A stretch of 64,000 nt of DNA from Achromobacter xylosoxidans (lineage in GTDB: Bacteria; Pseudomonadota; Gammaproteobacteria; Burkholderiales; Burkholderiaceae_B). The position numbers and the translations under genes were made by a program. The notes under the pieces are model-generated. The model was given only the letters and a program-made list of their open reading frames with translations. It searched no databases and was not told where the DNA came from. This document shows, one piece after another, positions 45,424-54,432 of this stretch. The stretch lies in NCBI RefSeq assembly GCF_014490035.1, contig NZ_CP061008.1:3534001-3598000 (forward strand), written 5' to 3'. Positions within the stretch are counted from its first letter, which is position 1. Each line of letters begins with the position of its first letter.

Positions 45424-45482
45424 GCCGGCGTCCCGCCGCGGACGCCGGCCGCAAACCCGCTGGCGCGGCGCAAATGCCGCGC
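45424..45482 (+). terminator. Tandem hairpins downstream of the deacetylase gene
   Basis: The first hairpin pairs GCCGGCGTCC (45424-45433) with GGACGCCGGC (45440-45449). The second pairs GCGCGGC (45463-45469) with GCCGCGC (45476-45482). Both are perfect and close to the stop codon. No T tract is present, so they may be Rho-aided or stabilise the 3' end. Confidence 0.5.
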
Positions 45483-45550
45483 TAGTGGTTTTCCCTAAAA
45501 ATGGAAAAGCCCGGTTCACAAGCCGGAGCGCCTCCGGTACATTTCGTCCA

Positions 45551-45571
45551 GTGGCCTGACCACTGGGCCAC
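45551..45571. promoter_or_regulatory. Candidate GntR/FadR-type operator
   Basis: GTGGCC (45551-45556) and GGCCAC (45566-45571) flank TGACCACTG. TGGCCTGACCA inside it resembles the TGG-N5-CCA type sites of FadR-subfamily regulators. It lies about 100 bases before the GntR start and fits autoregulation. Confidence 0.35.
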
Positions 45572-45674
45572 CAGATATCCAGACCCTCCCGGAGATTCCC
45601 CGGGGGCGCCATGCAAGACAAGCCCGGGCAGACCCATTACCCTCTACATCCCGACCATCCACCCGAACGCAACA

Positions 45675-46409
45675 ATGACCTCTCTCCAGGCCGTCGCCTC
45701 CACCCGCCTCTACCGCATGATTGCCGACCAGATCGCCGCGCGCATCAAGGCGGGCGACTTCCCCGCGGGCGGGCGGCTGCCGGCCGAGCGTGAACTGGCC
45801 GAGCAGTTGCAGGTCAGCCGCGCCTCGGTGCGCGAAGCGCTGATCGCGCTGGAAATCGAAGGTTATGTGGAGGTCCGGGTAGGCACGGGCGTATTCGTGA
45901 ACCAGGCGCGCGAAGACGGCCAGTACCAGTCGCCGCAACAAGCGCCGGCAGCCGCCAACGGCGTCGAAGCGACCGACATCGGCCCCTTCGACCTGCTGGA
46001 AACCCGCCTGCTGCTGGAACCCGAGTGCGCGGCCCTGGCGGCACAGAAGGCATCGCCGGCCCAGATCGCGGCGATCCGCGCGGCGCACGAAGGCATGTCC
46101 CTGACCGAATCCCCCAGCGTGCACGACCGCGCCTTCCACAGCGCGATCGGCGCCGCCTGCGGCAACGCAGCGCTGGCGGCAGCAATTTCCCATATCTGGC
46201 ACCTGAGCACGCTCAGCCCGGTATTCAACCGTCTTGAAGAGCACTTCGTGACCACCAAGGTGTGGAGCGAAGCCCAGCAGGAACACGAACGCATCCTCGC
46301 GGCCATTTCCGACCGCGATCCCATCCGCGCGCGCCACGCCATGCACGACCATCTGGTCGGCATCCTGGCCCGCCTGCGGGAAGACTTCGGCAGCGCTGGG
46401 ATCCGATGA
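45675..46409 (+). CDS. GntR family transcriptional regulator, FadR subfamily
   Basis: About 244 residues from MTSLQAVASTRLYRMIAD; longer in-frame starts upstream are less likely since they would cover the operator-like repeat. The winged HTH at residues 10-75 shows GDFPAGGRLPAERELAEQLQVSRASVREALIALEIEGYVEVRVGTGVFV, the GntR signature. The helical FCD effector domain follows (DLLETRLLLEPECAALAAQ, DRAFHSAIGAACGN, HDHLVGILARL) with metal-binding His residues. FadR/FCD regulators usually repress adjacent catabolic operons and are released by an organic-acid ligand. It is 188 bases upstream of the large operon and is its likely controller. Confidence 0.93.
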   Translation: MTSLQAVASTRLYRMIADQIAARIKAGDFPAGGRLPAERELAEQLQVSRASVREALIALEIEGYVEVRVGTGVFVNQAREDGQYQSPQQAPAAANGVEATDIGPFDLLETRLLLEPECAALAAQKASPAQIAAIRAAHEGMSLTESPSVHDRAFHSAIGAACGNAALAAAISHIWHLSTLSPVFNRLEEHFVTTKVWSEAQQEHERILAAISDRDPIRARHAMHDHLVGILARLREDFGSAGIR

Positions 46410-46597
46410 TTTGATGAACGCCTGAATCCCGGCCTGACACCCAGGCCCCTTTCCCTACCGACCCGTGCAAGCACCGCCGGCGCAGAACGCGCCGCCTGCG
46501 GCAAGGGGAGCGGCTTGCCCGCCGATACGCAAACAGCAGTTCCGCAGCACCCTCAGTACCCGTAAGTCCCATACCTAAAACACATCAAGGTGAAAAC

Positions 46598-48103
46598 ATG
46601 CAGCTGACCCGTACCGTGAAGCTTTTGAGCGCGGCGCTATTGGCGCTTGGCGCCCATGCCGCCCAGGCCAACAAGGCTGACAACTCCCTCAACATCGCCT
46701 TCGACGCGGCGCCCGCCACGCTGGACGCCTACAAGGAATCGGACCGTCCCGGCCTGGCGCTGGCGCGCATGGTCTTCTCGGGTCTGCTGCAGAAAAACCA
46801 GGACACGGGCGAATTCGGCCCGGCCATCGCCACCGGCTACAAGTTCGTGGACGACACCACCATCGAACTGCCGATCCGCAAGGACGTGAAGTTCCATGAC
46901 GGCTCGTTGCTGACCATCGACGACGTGCTGTACACGCTGAACCTGGTGTCCTCCGAAGGCTACAAGGCACGCTTCCAGAATCAGGTCGCCTGGATTGCCA
47001 AGGCGGAGAAGGCTTCCGACGACACGGTCCGCATCAAGATGAAGACGCCCTACCCGCTGGCGCTGGAGATGCTGTCGGAGAACCTGCCGATCTATCCGCG
47101 CAAGTACTACGAGGCCAACCAGTCCGACATGGGCGCCAAGCCCATCGGCACCGGTCCCTACCGCCTGGTGGAAAGCCAGTCCGGCAGCCGCTACGTGTAC
47201 GAGCGCTTCGAGGACTACTTCGGCCCCAAGCCCGCCGTGCAGAAGCTGGTGGTGCGCGTGCTGCCGGACGCCAACACCCAATACGCCGAGATGCTGTCCG
47301 GCGGCCTGGACTGGATCTGGCGCGTGCCGCCGGACGTGGCCAAGCGCATGGAAAAGCAGCCGGCCGTCACGGTCAAGAGCAGCAGCATCATGCGCATCAG
47401 CTATATCTCGCTGAACCCGCGCGCGGACGACGGCAAGTCGCCGCTGGCCAAGCAGGAAGTGCGCCAGGCCATCAATTACGCCATCGACCGCGAAGCCATC
47501 CGCAAAGCCCTGGTCGGCGGCGCCTCCAAGGTGATCAACGCGGCCTGCAACCCGGCGCAGTTCGGTTGCGCCGCCGACGTGCAGTCCTACAAGTTCGACC
47601 CGGCCCGCGCCAAGCAGCTGCTGGCCCAGGCCGGCTACCCCAACGGCGTGACCCTGGACCTGGTGATCTCGGCCCCGCCGCGCGCCATCCTGGACGCCGC
47701 CGCCGCGCAGATGGCGCAGGCCGGCATCAAGCTGAACCTGGTCGAGCAGCAATACGGCACCGCCATGACCAACTGGCGCGAAGGCAAGATCGCCATGCTG
47801 TCGTCCAACTGGGGTTCCTACGGCATCGCCGACGCGGCGCTGTCGACCAGCAACTTCTTCCGCGGCGGCCCGGACGACCAGGCGCGCAATCCGGAAGTCA
47901 TCAAGTACCTGGAAACCGCCGACACCTCCGTGGACCGCGAGTTGCGCGCCAAGAACTACGCCGCCGCCCAGAAGATCGTGGCCGAACAGGCCTACTGGGT
48001 GCCGCTGTGGAACCACTCGCTCAACGCCGTGCAGTCCAAGGACCTGAATTTCTCGGTCGACGGCGACGAGTTCCCGCGTTTCTACAAGGCCCGCTGGAAC
48101 TGA
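46598..48103 (+). CDS. Peptide/opine-type ABC transporter substrate-binding protein (SBP family 5)
   Basis: A 501-residue periplasmic protein. It has a signal peptide (MQLTRTVKLLSAALLALGAHAAQA) and a family-5 core: LNIAFDAAPATLDAY, ARMVFSGLL, LPIRKDVKFHDGSLLTIDDVLYTLN, PIGTGPYRLVE and INYAIDREAIRKALVGGAS. It is the first gene of the 14.5-kb run, and the ligand is likely a peptide-like, opine-like or amide compound. The preceding 188 bases hold a weak GGCAAG/CTTGCC hairpin but no clear promoter. An AAGGTG precedes the start. Confidence 0.92.
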   Translation: MQLTRTVKLLSAALLALGAHAAQANKADNSLNIAFDAAPATLDAYKESDRPGLALARMVFSGLLQKNQDTGEFGPAIATGYKFVDDTTIELPIRKDVKFHDGSLLTIDDVLYTLNLVSSEGYKARFQNQVAWIAKAEKASDDTVRIKMKTPYPLALEMLSENLPIYPRKYYEANQSDMGAKPIGTGPYRLVESQSGSRYVYERFEDYFGPKPAVQKLVVRVLPDANTQYAEMLSGGLDWIWRVPPDVAKRMEKQPAVTVKSSSIMRISYISLNPRADDGKSPLAKQEVRQAINYAIDREAIRKALVGGASKVINAACNPAQFGCAADVQSYKFDPARAKQLLAQAGYPNGVTLDLVISAPPRAILDAAAAQMAQAGIKLNLVEQQYGTAMTNWREGKIAMLSSNWGSYGIADAALSTSNFFRGGPDDQARNPEVIKYLETADTSVDRELRAKNYAAAQKIVAEQAYWVPLWNHSLNAVQSKDLNFSVDGDEFPRFYKARWN

Positions 48104-48189
48104 CCGGCCCCGCCGGCGCGGCTGCGTTCCCCAGCCCGAGCGGGCGGGAACGCCGGCCGCTGCGGCGCACTCCGTCATAGGTAAGCCCC

Positions 48190-49107
48190 ATGATTGCATT
48201 CCTGTTTCGCCGCCTGGTGGTGTCCGCGCTGCTGGTGGTGTTCGTCTCGCTGATCAGCTTCTCGCTGGTGTTCGCGTCCGGCAATCCGGCCGCGCGCCTG
48301 GCCGGGGAAGGCAGCGCCGCCGACGCCGCCCGCCTGGCCCAGCTGCATGGCTTCAACGATCCCATCCTGGTGCAGTACGGCCGCTGGCTGGCCGGCGTCG
48401 CCCGCGGCGACTTCGGCGACAGCCTGTACTTCAGCCGCCCGGTGGCCGAACTGCTGACCCAGCATTTCCCCGCCACCGCCAAGCTGGGCCTGGCCGCCAT
48501 GCTGTTCGCGCTGCTGCTGGCGATACCGCTGGGCGTGGCGGCCGGTTTGCGCCGGGGCTCGCTGATCGACCGCGCCACCATGCTGCTGTCGGCTTGCGCC
48601 CAGGCCATGCCGCCGTTCTGCCTGGCCTTCCTGCTCATCATCCTTTTCAGCGTGCGCAACCAATGGCTGCCGGCCTCGGGCTTCGACAGCTGGAAGCACT
48701 ACGTGATGCCGGTGACCGCGCTGGGGCTGTTCGCCATGCCGGCGATGCTGCGGCTGATGAAGTCCGAGATGGAAACCGTGCTGGCCACCGACTACATCCG
48801 CACCGCGCGCGCCATGGGCCTGGGCGGCGCCAGCGTGGTGCTCAAGTACGCGCTGCGCAACGCCTTGCGGCCGCTGGTATCGCTGGCCGCGGCCCAGATG
48901 GGCACGCTGCTGGCCGGTTCCGTCGTCATCGAGACCGTGTTCGCCATCAACGGCGCGGGCCTCCTGGCCTGGACCTCGATCCTGCGCGGCGACTTTCCCA
49001 CGATGCAGGCGCTGATCCTGATCTTCGCCCTGATCTACATCGTCCTGACCCTGGTCGCCGACCTGATCAACGGTTGGCTCGACCCCCGCGTGCGAGTTTC
49101 ATCATGA
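48190..49107 (+). CDS. Dpp/Opp-type ABC transporter permease (DppB-like)
   Basis: A 305-residue permease with six membrane segments. The start IAFLFRRLVVSALLVVFVSLISFSLVF and a periplasmic loop with LHGFNDPILVQYGRWLAGVARGDFG are typical of DppB. The coupling helix is seen in VLATDYIRTARAMGLGGASVVLKYALRNALRP. The ends match BPD_transp_1 proteins (NGWLDPRVR). It overlaps the next permease gene as ATGA, so the two are translationally coupled. Confidence 0.94.
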   Translation: MIAFLFRRLVVSALLVVFVSLISFSLVFASGNPAARLAGEGSAADAARLAQLHGFNDPILVQYGRWLAGVARGDFGDSLYFSRPVAELLTQHFPATAKLGLAAMLFALLLAIPLGVAAGLRRGSLIDRATMLLSACAQAMPPFCLAFLLIILFSVRNQWLPASGFDSWKHYVMPVTALGLFAMPAMLRLMKSEMETVLATDYIRTARAMGLGGASVVLKYALRNALRPLVSLAAAQMGTLLAGSVVIETVFAINGAGLLAWTSILRGDFPTMQALILIFALIYIVLTLVADLINGWLDPRVRVSS

Positions 49108-49973
49108 GCAGCGTCATCGCCTCCCCCCTTCCCGTCCGCTCGCGCGGCGCACGCGCGGCCCGCCTGGGCCGCAACCTTGGCCTGGCCGTGCTGGCGCTGC
49201 TGGTGCTGGCCGGCCTGCTCGGTCCCTACCTGGTGCCGCACGACCCGTACACCCAAGACCTGCTGGCGCGCCTGCAAGAGCCCGTCTGGGGCGAAGACGG
49301 CAGCTGGAACCACATCCTCGGCACCGACCAGCTAGGGCGCGACGTGCTGGCGCGCGCGCTGTACGGCGTGCGCGTGTCGGCGTTGATCGGCCTGTCGGTC
49401 GCGCTGATGGGCGGGCTGATCGGCACCACGCTGGGCGTGGCCGCCGGCTACTTCGGCGGCGCCGTGGACCGCATCGTCTCCTTCCTGATCACCGCGCGCC
49501 TGGCGCTGCCCATCATCCTGGTGGCGCTGGCCGTGGTGTCGGTGGTGGGCGCCTCGCTCACCGTGGTGGTGCTGGTGCTGGGCCTGCTGCTGTGGGAACG
49601 CTATGCGCTGGTGGCCCGCACCATGGCGGCCGGCCTGCGCAACGCCGAGTTCGTCACGGCCTCGCGCCTGCAGGGCTGCACCCACCTGCAGATCATCTGG
49701 CGCGACATCCTGCCCAACCTGGTGGGCAACCTGCTCATCATCGGCACCGTGGACGCCGCCATGGCGATCACGCTGGAAGCGTCGCTGTCGTTCCTGGGCC
49801 TGGGCGTGCCGGCGCCGATGCCGTCATTGGGCCTGATGATCGCCGAAGGCAAGGAAAACATGCTGTTCCAGCCCTCTCTTGTGGTGATTCCCAGCGTCGT
49901 GCTGTTCGTGCTGGTGCTGTGCGTGAACCGCGCCGGCGAATCGCTGCGCGCCGTGCAAATGAAGAAGGGCTGA
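49104..49973 (+). CDS. Dpp/Opp-type ABC transporter permease (DppC-like)
   Basis: About 289 residues from MSSVIASPLPV, overlapping the DppB-like stop by four bases. The DppC N-terminal pattern is seen: one membrane segment, then HDPYTQDLLARL and HILGTDQLGRDVLARALYGVRVSALIG. Coupling helix residues are FVTASRLQGCTHLQIIWRDILPNLVGNLL, followed by LEASLSFLGLGVPAPMPSLGLMIAEG. It forms the heterodimeric channel with the preceding protein. Confidence 0.94.
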   Translation: MSSVIASPLPVRSRGARAARLGRNLGLAVLALLVLAGLLGPYLVPHDPYTQDLLARLQEPVWGEDGSWNHILGTDQLGRDVLARALYGVRVSALIGLSVALMGGLIGTTLGVAAGYFGGAVDRIVSFLITARLALPIILVALAVVSVVGASLTVVVLVLGLLLWERYALVARTMAAGLRNAEFVTASRLQGCTHLQIIWRDILPNLVGNLLIIGTVDAAMAITLEASLSFLGLGVPAPMPSLGLMIAEGKENMLFQPSLVVIPSVVLFVLVLCVNRAGESLRAVQMKKG

Positions 49974-49977
49974 TGCC

Positions 49978-50976
49978 ATGACCGATACCAGCCATCCCTT
50001 GCTGCGGGTCCAGGACCTGCACATCGACATCCAGACGCCGACCCACGTCAAGCACGTGGTACGCGCGGTGGACTTCAGCCTGGAGCGCGGCAAGACGCTG
50101 TGCATCGTGGGCGAATCGGGCTGCGGCAAATCGCTGACCGCGCTGGCCCTGCTGGACCTGCTGCCGGCGGCCGCGCGGCGCCGCGTCGCCAAGCTGGAAT
50201 TCGCGGGCCAGGACTTGAGCGCGCTCACGCCCGCTGAACTCGGGCAGCTGCGCGGCGCGCGCATCGCCATGATCTTCCAGGATCCGATGACCTCGCTGAA
50301 CCCGGTGTTCCCCATCGGCACCCAGCTGGTCGACGTGCTGCGCCGGCACAAGCGCGTCAGCCGCCGCGCGGCCGAGGAGCGCGCCGAATACCTGCTGCGC
50401 CGCGTCGGCATCGCCAATCCCCGCGACCGCATGCGGCAGTATCCCTTTGAACTCTCGGGCGGACTGCGCCAGCGCGTGATGATCGCGATGGCGCTCATGT
50501 GCGGCCCCGAGCTGTTGATCGCCGACGAGCCCACCACCGCGCTGGACGTCACCGTGCAGGCCGAGTTGCTGGACCTGTTGCGCGACATCCAGGCCGAGTT
50601 CGGCCTGGGGCTGGTGTTCATCTCCCACGACATGGGCCTGGTGGCGCGCATCGCCGACCACGTCATCGTCATGTACGCGGGCGACATCGTCGAAGGCGGC
50701 AGCGTGCGCGAGGTGCTGGAACAACCCAGCCATCCCTATACCGCGATGCTGCTGAACTGCATCCCCCAGCCCGGGCGCACCGCGCCGCGCGCCGACCTGC
50801 CCACCATCGCCGGCGCCGTGCCCTCGCTGGACACCGCCATCCGCGGCTGCGCCTTCCGCGAACGCTGCCCGGCGGCGGAAGCCCGCTGCGCCCAGCCCTT
50901 TCCCGCGCGCGTGCAGGGCGGACACCGCTGCCTGTGCATCAAACCCGGCGCCCTGCGCCTAGGAGCCACGGCATGA
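49978..50976 (+). CDS. Dpp/Opp-type ABC transporter ATP-binding protein (DppD-like)
   Basis: A 332-residue ATPase with Walker A GESGCGKS, the family-specific IFQDPMTSLNPVFPIGTQL, signature LSGGLRQRVMIAMAL, Walker B LLIADEPTTALDV and switch FISHDMGLV. The C-terminal oligopeptide-transport extension contains four cysteines (GCAFRERCPAAEARC..., CLC) that in DppD/OppD proteins can bind an iron-sulfur cluster. It starts four bases after the permease stop and overlaps the next ATPase by four bases. Confidence 0.94.
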   Translation: MTDTSHPLLRVQDLHIDIQTPTHVKHVVRAVDFSLERGKTLCIVGESGCGKSLTALALLDLLPAAARRRVAKLEFAGQDLSALTPAELGQLRGARIAMIFQDPMTSLNPVFPIGTQLVDVLRRHKRVSRRAAEERAEYLLRRVGIANPRDRMRQYPFELSGGLRQRVMIAMALMCGPELLIADEPTTALDVTVQAELLDLLRDIQAEFGLGLVFISHDMGLVARIADHVIVMYAGDIVEGGSVREVLEQPSHPYTAMLLNCIPQPGRTAPRADLPTIAGAVPSLDTAIRGCAFRERCPAAEARCAQPFPARVQGGHRCLCIKPGALRLGATA

Positions 50977-51785
50977 GCAGCCCGACCGTCTCTTCCGCCA
51001 GCATCAGCCTGAACGCGCTGTGTTTCCAGTACGGCCGCGCCGGCCTGTTCTCGCGCCGGCCCGCGCCGCGCATCCTGCATGACATCGACCTGCACGTGCC
51101 CGCCGGCCAGACCATCGGCCTCGTTGGCGAATCCGGCAGCGGCAAGTCCACCATCGCCAAGCTGATGCTGGGCCTGTTGGCGCCCACGCAAGGCCAGGCG
51201 CTGCTGGACGGCAAGCCGCTGGCCGCGATGCCGGCCCGCGCCCGCGCCCGCCGCATCCAGATGGTGTTCCAGGATCCGTATTCCTCGCTCAACCCGCGCC
51301 GCACCATCAACGAAATCCTGACGGCGCCGCTGCGCACGCATGGCATCGGCAATGCAGCCTCGCAGGCCGCCGCGGTGCGCCGCATGATGGATGCCGTGGG
51401 CCTGGTGCCGGCCTTCGCCGCGCGCTATCCGCGCGAGCTGTCCGGCGGCCAGCGCCAGCGCGTGGCCATCGCGCGCGCCCTGATGCTGGAGCCGCAGCTG
51501 CTGATCTGCGACGAACCCACTTCGGCGCTGGACGTGTCGGTGCAGGCGCAAATCCTGAACCTCTTGATGGAGCTGCAACGCGAACGCGGCCTGGGCTATC
51601 TATTCATCAGCCACAACCTGGCCGTGGTGCAACACATCGCCGACGAAATCGTGGTGCTGCAAGGCGGCCGCGTGGTCGAACGCGGCCCTGCCAGCCAGGT
51701 ATATTTCGAGCCGGTCCACCCGTACACGCGGCAGCTCATCGGCGCCACCCTGGCGGTGCCGCAGGCGCAGGAGCTCGCGGCATGA
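50973..51785 (+). CDS. Dpp/Opp-type ABC transporter ATP-binding protein (DppF-like)
   Basis: About 270 residues from MSSPTVSSAS. Walker A is GESGSGKST, then MVFQDPYSSLNPRRTI, signature LSGGQRQRVAIARAL, Walker B LLICDEPTSALDVS and switch FISHNLAVV. The C-terminus has the shortened VHPYTRQLIGA ending without the cysteine-rich extension. It completes the ABC importer with the previous four genes. The stop overlaps the beta-propeller gene by four bases, tying that protein to the transporter expression unit. Confidence 0.94.
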   Translation: MSSPTVSSASISLNALCFQYGRAGLFSRRPAPRILHDIDLHVPAGQTIGLVGESGSGKSTIAKLMLGLLAPTQGQALLDGKPLAAMPARARARRIQMVFQDPYSSLNPRRTINEILTAPLRTHGIGNAASQAAAVRRMMDAVGLVPAFAARYPRELSGGQRQRVAIARALMLEPQLLICDEPTSALDVSVQAQILNLLMELQRERGLGYLFISHNLAVVQHIADEIVVLQGGRVVERGPASQVYFEPVHPYTRQLIGATLAVPQAQELAA

Positions 51786-52918
51786 ACCCGCAAGGCGAAC
51801 GCCACCTGCTGCTGGTCGGCAACGACCAAAAGGTCACCTGGGACGACGGCCAGATCCGTTTCCTGGCCCCCGGCAACGACAGCCTGTGCGTCTACGATGC
51901 CGGCGCGAATCCCGCCGTGCCCGAACTGGTCGCCACCTTGCCGCTGCCGAATTCGCTGTTCGGCCCGCCGGTCAACCTGGCGGTCACGCCGGACCAGCGC
52001 CTGGGCCTGATCGCGGACTCCATGGACTGGCGCGCGCGCGCCGACGGCGCGGGCTGGCAGCCCGAACCGGGCCGCGGCCTGTATGTGATCGACCTGCAAG
52101 CCAATCCGCCCGCCATCGTGCAGCGGCTGGAGATAGGGCTGCAGCCTTCCGGCCTGTCGATCAACCGCGCCGGCACGCTGGCGCTGGTGGCCAACAAGGC
52201 CGGCCGTTCCGTGTCGGTGCTGCGCATTGCGGACAAGCGCGCCGAGGTCTGCGGCGAAGTGGACGTAGGCACCCCTGTCGTGGCCGTGTCATTTTCCGCC
52301 GACGGCCGCCGCGCCTTCGTGGTCAAGACCGACACCCATCGCCTGGGGGTGCTGCGTATCGACGAGAGCGGCGCGGCGCCCCTCGTGACCCACGATCCCG
52401 CCGAAGACCTGACCACCGGCCTGGTGCCGTTCAACCTGGTGGTGTCGCCCGACGGCGCGCTGGCGCTGGTGGTGGACATGGGCAGCCCGACCGCGTCGGA
52501 CGGCCATGCGGATTCGGTCAGCGTGGTGGACCTGCGCGCCGATCCGCCCCGCGTGATCGACCGCCTCATGGTCGAGGACGGCCCGGAAGGCATCGCCATC
52601 AGTCCCGACGGACGCCATGCCGCGGTCGCCATCGTGCAAGGTTCGAACAACCCGTCCAGCGCCTGGTTCCACCACCCGCGCGGACAGATTATTTTGCTGC
52701 GCATCGACGGCCAGTCCGTGACCCGCGCCGGCGCCATCGAGGTCGGCGCGCTGCCCGAGGGCGTGGCCTTCAGCCCCGACAGCCGCTACCTCTACGTCGG
52801 CAATTTCCTGGATGCCGAAATGCAGGTTCTCGCCGTGGACGACCACGGCCTGAGCGACACCGGCACCCGCATCGCCCTGCCCGGACGGCCCGCTTCGATG
52901 CGCGCCCAATCCTACTGA
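51782..52918 (+). CDS. Cytoplasmic YncE-like beta-propeller protein
   Basis: A 378-residue protein with repeating units of about 40-50 residues carrying VTPDQRLGLIAD, LSINRAGTLALVANK, SFSADGRRAFVVK, VSPDGALALVVD, ISPDGRHAAVA and FSPDSRYLYVGN, i.e. a seven-bladed YncE/surface-layer-type propeller. The N-terminus (MNPQGERHLLLVGNDQKVTW) has no signal peptide, unlike most YncE proteins. No catalytic residues are evident. The ATGA overlap with the ABC ATPase gene means it is coupled to the transporter. It could be a lactonase-like enzyme or a cytoplasmic scaffold or regulator; the function is unknown. Confidence 0.7.
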   Translation: MNPQGERHLLLVGNDQKVTWDDGQIRFLAPGNDSLCVYDAGANPAVPELVATLPLPNSLFGPPVNLAVTPDQRLGLIADSMDWRARADGAGWQPEPGRGLYVIDLQANPPAIVQRLEIGLQPSGLSINRAGTLALVANKAGRSVSVLRIADKRAEVCGEVDVGTPVVAVSFSADGRRAFVVKTDTHRLGVLRIDESGAAPLVTHDPAEDLTTGLVPFNLVVSPDGALALVVDMGSPTASDGHADSVSVVDLRADPPRVIDRLMVEDGPEGIAISPDGRHAAVAIVQGSNNPSSAWFHHPRGQIILLRIDGQSVTRAGAIEVGALPEGVAFSPDSRYLYVGNFLDAEMQVLAVDDHGLSDTGTRIALPGRPASMRAQSY

Positions 52919-52953
52919 CCCTACCCATCCCACCCTGCTCCCGGAGTTCCGCC

Positions 52954-53949
52954 ATGACCACCGCTCCTCAAAAGAAACCGGCCCTGCTGGCCGCCGCCCT
53001 GCTCGCCCTCGCCGGCCTCGCGCCGCTGTCTGCCCATGCCCTGGACATCAAGCTCGGCCACGTGCTGGCGCCCAGCCATAGCTGGAACAAGGCCGCCGAA
53101 GGCTTCGCCGCCGAGGTCAAGGAAAAGACCGCCGGCCGCGTCAATTTCGTGTTGTTCCCCAGCGGCCAGCTGGGCAATGAAAAGACCATGCTGGAAGGCC
53201 TGCAGATCGGCAGCCAGGGCGCGGCCATCATCGGCTCGGGCTCGCTGCAGCCCATCGAACCCAAGTTCGGCGTGGTCGAGCTGCCCTATACCTGGTCGAC
53301 TTCGCAGCAGGCCTACAAGGCCTTCGACGGCGAACTCGGCGAGGCCCTGGCCAAGCTGGCCGACAAGAAGAACCTGACCATCATCTCGTGGTGGGAAAAC
53401 GGCTTTCGCCACGTCACCAACAACCGCGGCGCGGTGGCCAAGCCCGCCGACCTGGCCGGCCTGAAGACCCGCGTCACGCCCGACAAAATGCGCCTGGACA
53501 CCTTTACCGCGCTGGGCGCCAACCCCGCGCCGCTGGCCTTCGGCGAACTGTATTCGGCCCTGCAGCAGAAGGTGTTCGACGCCCAGGAGAACCCGCTGTC
53601 CATCATCTACACCTCGTCCTTCTTCGAGGTGCAGAAGTACCTGTCGCTGACCGGCCACGTCTGGGGTCCGGCCAACCTGATCATTTCCAAGCCGGTCTGG
53701 AACCGTCTCTCGGCCGAGGACAAGAAGATCGTGCAGGCGGCCGCCGACAAGTGGCGCGACGCCCAGCGCCAGATGATTACCGACGGCGACCAGCAGTACA
53801 TCGCCCAGCTGAAGGAAAAGGGCATGCAGGTCAACGAGGTCGATAAGGCTGCCTTCGCCGCCACGGTGGAGCCGGTCTGGAAGACCTACTCGGTCACCTA
53901 CGGCCCCGAGCTGATGGCGCTGGTGCAGAAGTACCGCGAGGCCAAGTAA
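52954..53949 (+). CDS. dctP: TRAP transporter periplasmic solute-binding protein (DctP)
   Basis: About 331 residues with a signal peptide (LLAAALLALAGLAPLSAHA). The DctP hallmarks are LKLGHVLAP-like start (IKLGHVLAPSHSWNKAAEGFAAEVKEKTAGRVNF), PSGQLGNEKTMLEGLQIG, GLKTRVTPDKMRLDTFTALGANPAPLAFGELYSALQQKVFDAQENPL with the carboxylate-binding Arg, and FFEVQKYLSLTGH. It binds an organic acid for secondary, ion-driven import. CCGGAG precedes the ATG. The stop overlaps the next start as TAATG. Confidence 0.95.
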   Translation: MTTAPQKKPALLAAALLALAGLAPLSAHALDIKLGHVLAPSHSWNKAAEGFAAEVKEKTAGRVNFVLFPSGQLGNEKTMLEGLQIGSQGAAIIGSGSLQPIEPKFGVVELPYTWSTSQQAYKAFDGELGEALAKLADKKNLTIISWWENGFRHVTNNRGAVAKPADLAGLKTRVTPDKMRLDTFTALGANPAPLAFGELYSALQQKVFDAQENPLSIIYTSSFFEVQKYLSLTGHVWGPANLIISKPVWNRLSAEDKKIVQAAADKWRDAQRQMITDGDQQYIAQLKEKGMQVNEVDKAAFAATVEPVWKTYSVTYGPELMALVQKYREAK

Positions 53950-54428
53950 TGCTCAACCGACTGTCCGCGATCCTGTCGGGCATCAGCAAGGCCTTCGCCG
54001 CCCTGGCGGTGGCCTTGCTGGCGATCCTGATCTCCTACGTGGTGTTCGCCCGCTTCGTCACCCATACCACGCCGCACTGGGCCGAGGAACTGCCGCGGCT
54101 GGTGCTGGTGTGGTCGGCCTTCATCGGCGGCGTCGTCTGCAGCTTCGAGCGTTCGCACCTGATGGCCGGGCTGCTGCCGTTCGTGGTGCGCAATCCCCGC
54201 ATCCTGAACGTCTTCGAACGCATCAACCAGACCCTCATCATCGTCGGCCTGGCGGCGTTGGGCTACGCCGGCTGGCAGCTGGCCGAGCTGACCATGGACC
54301 AGACCCTGCCCGCGCTGGACGTGTCCGCCGGCGCCGTCTACCTGGCGCTGCCTTTCGCCTGCGCCATCACCATCGTGGTGCACCTGGCGCAACTGTTCTC
54401 GCCCGCTCCCGCCGCTGCAAAGGAATAA
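53949..54428 (+). CDS. dctQ: TRAP transporter small permease (DctQ)
   Basis: A 159-residue protein with four membrane segments (LSAILSGISKAFAALAVALLAILISYVVF, then three further). The conserved WAEELPRLVLVWSAFIGG segment is characteristic of TRAP DctQ subunits. It starts by stop-start overlap with dctP and ends four bases before dctM. It joins DctM to form the importer. Confidence 0.93.
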   Translation: MLNRLSAILSGISKAFAALAVALLAILISYVVFARFVTHTTPHWAEELPRLVLVWSAFIGGVVCSFERSHLMAGLLPFVVRNPRILNVFERINQTLIIVGLAALGYAGWQLAELTMDQTLPALDVSAGAVYLALPFACAITIVVHLAQLFSPAPAAAKE

Positions 54429-54432
54429 CCAG

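Noticed and set aside
46490..46525. GGCAAG/CTTGCC hairpin upstream of the SBP gene as terminator or riboswitch
   Set aside because: The stem is only six base pairs, there is no T tract, and no riboswitch core is recognisable.
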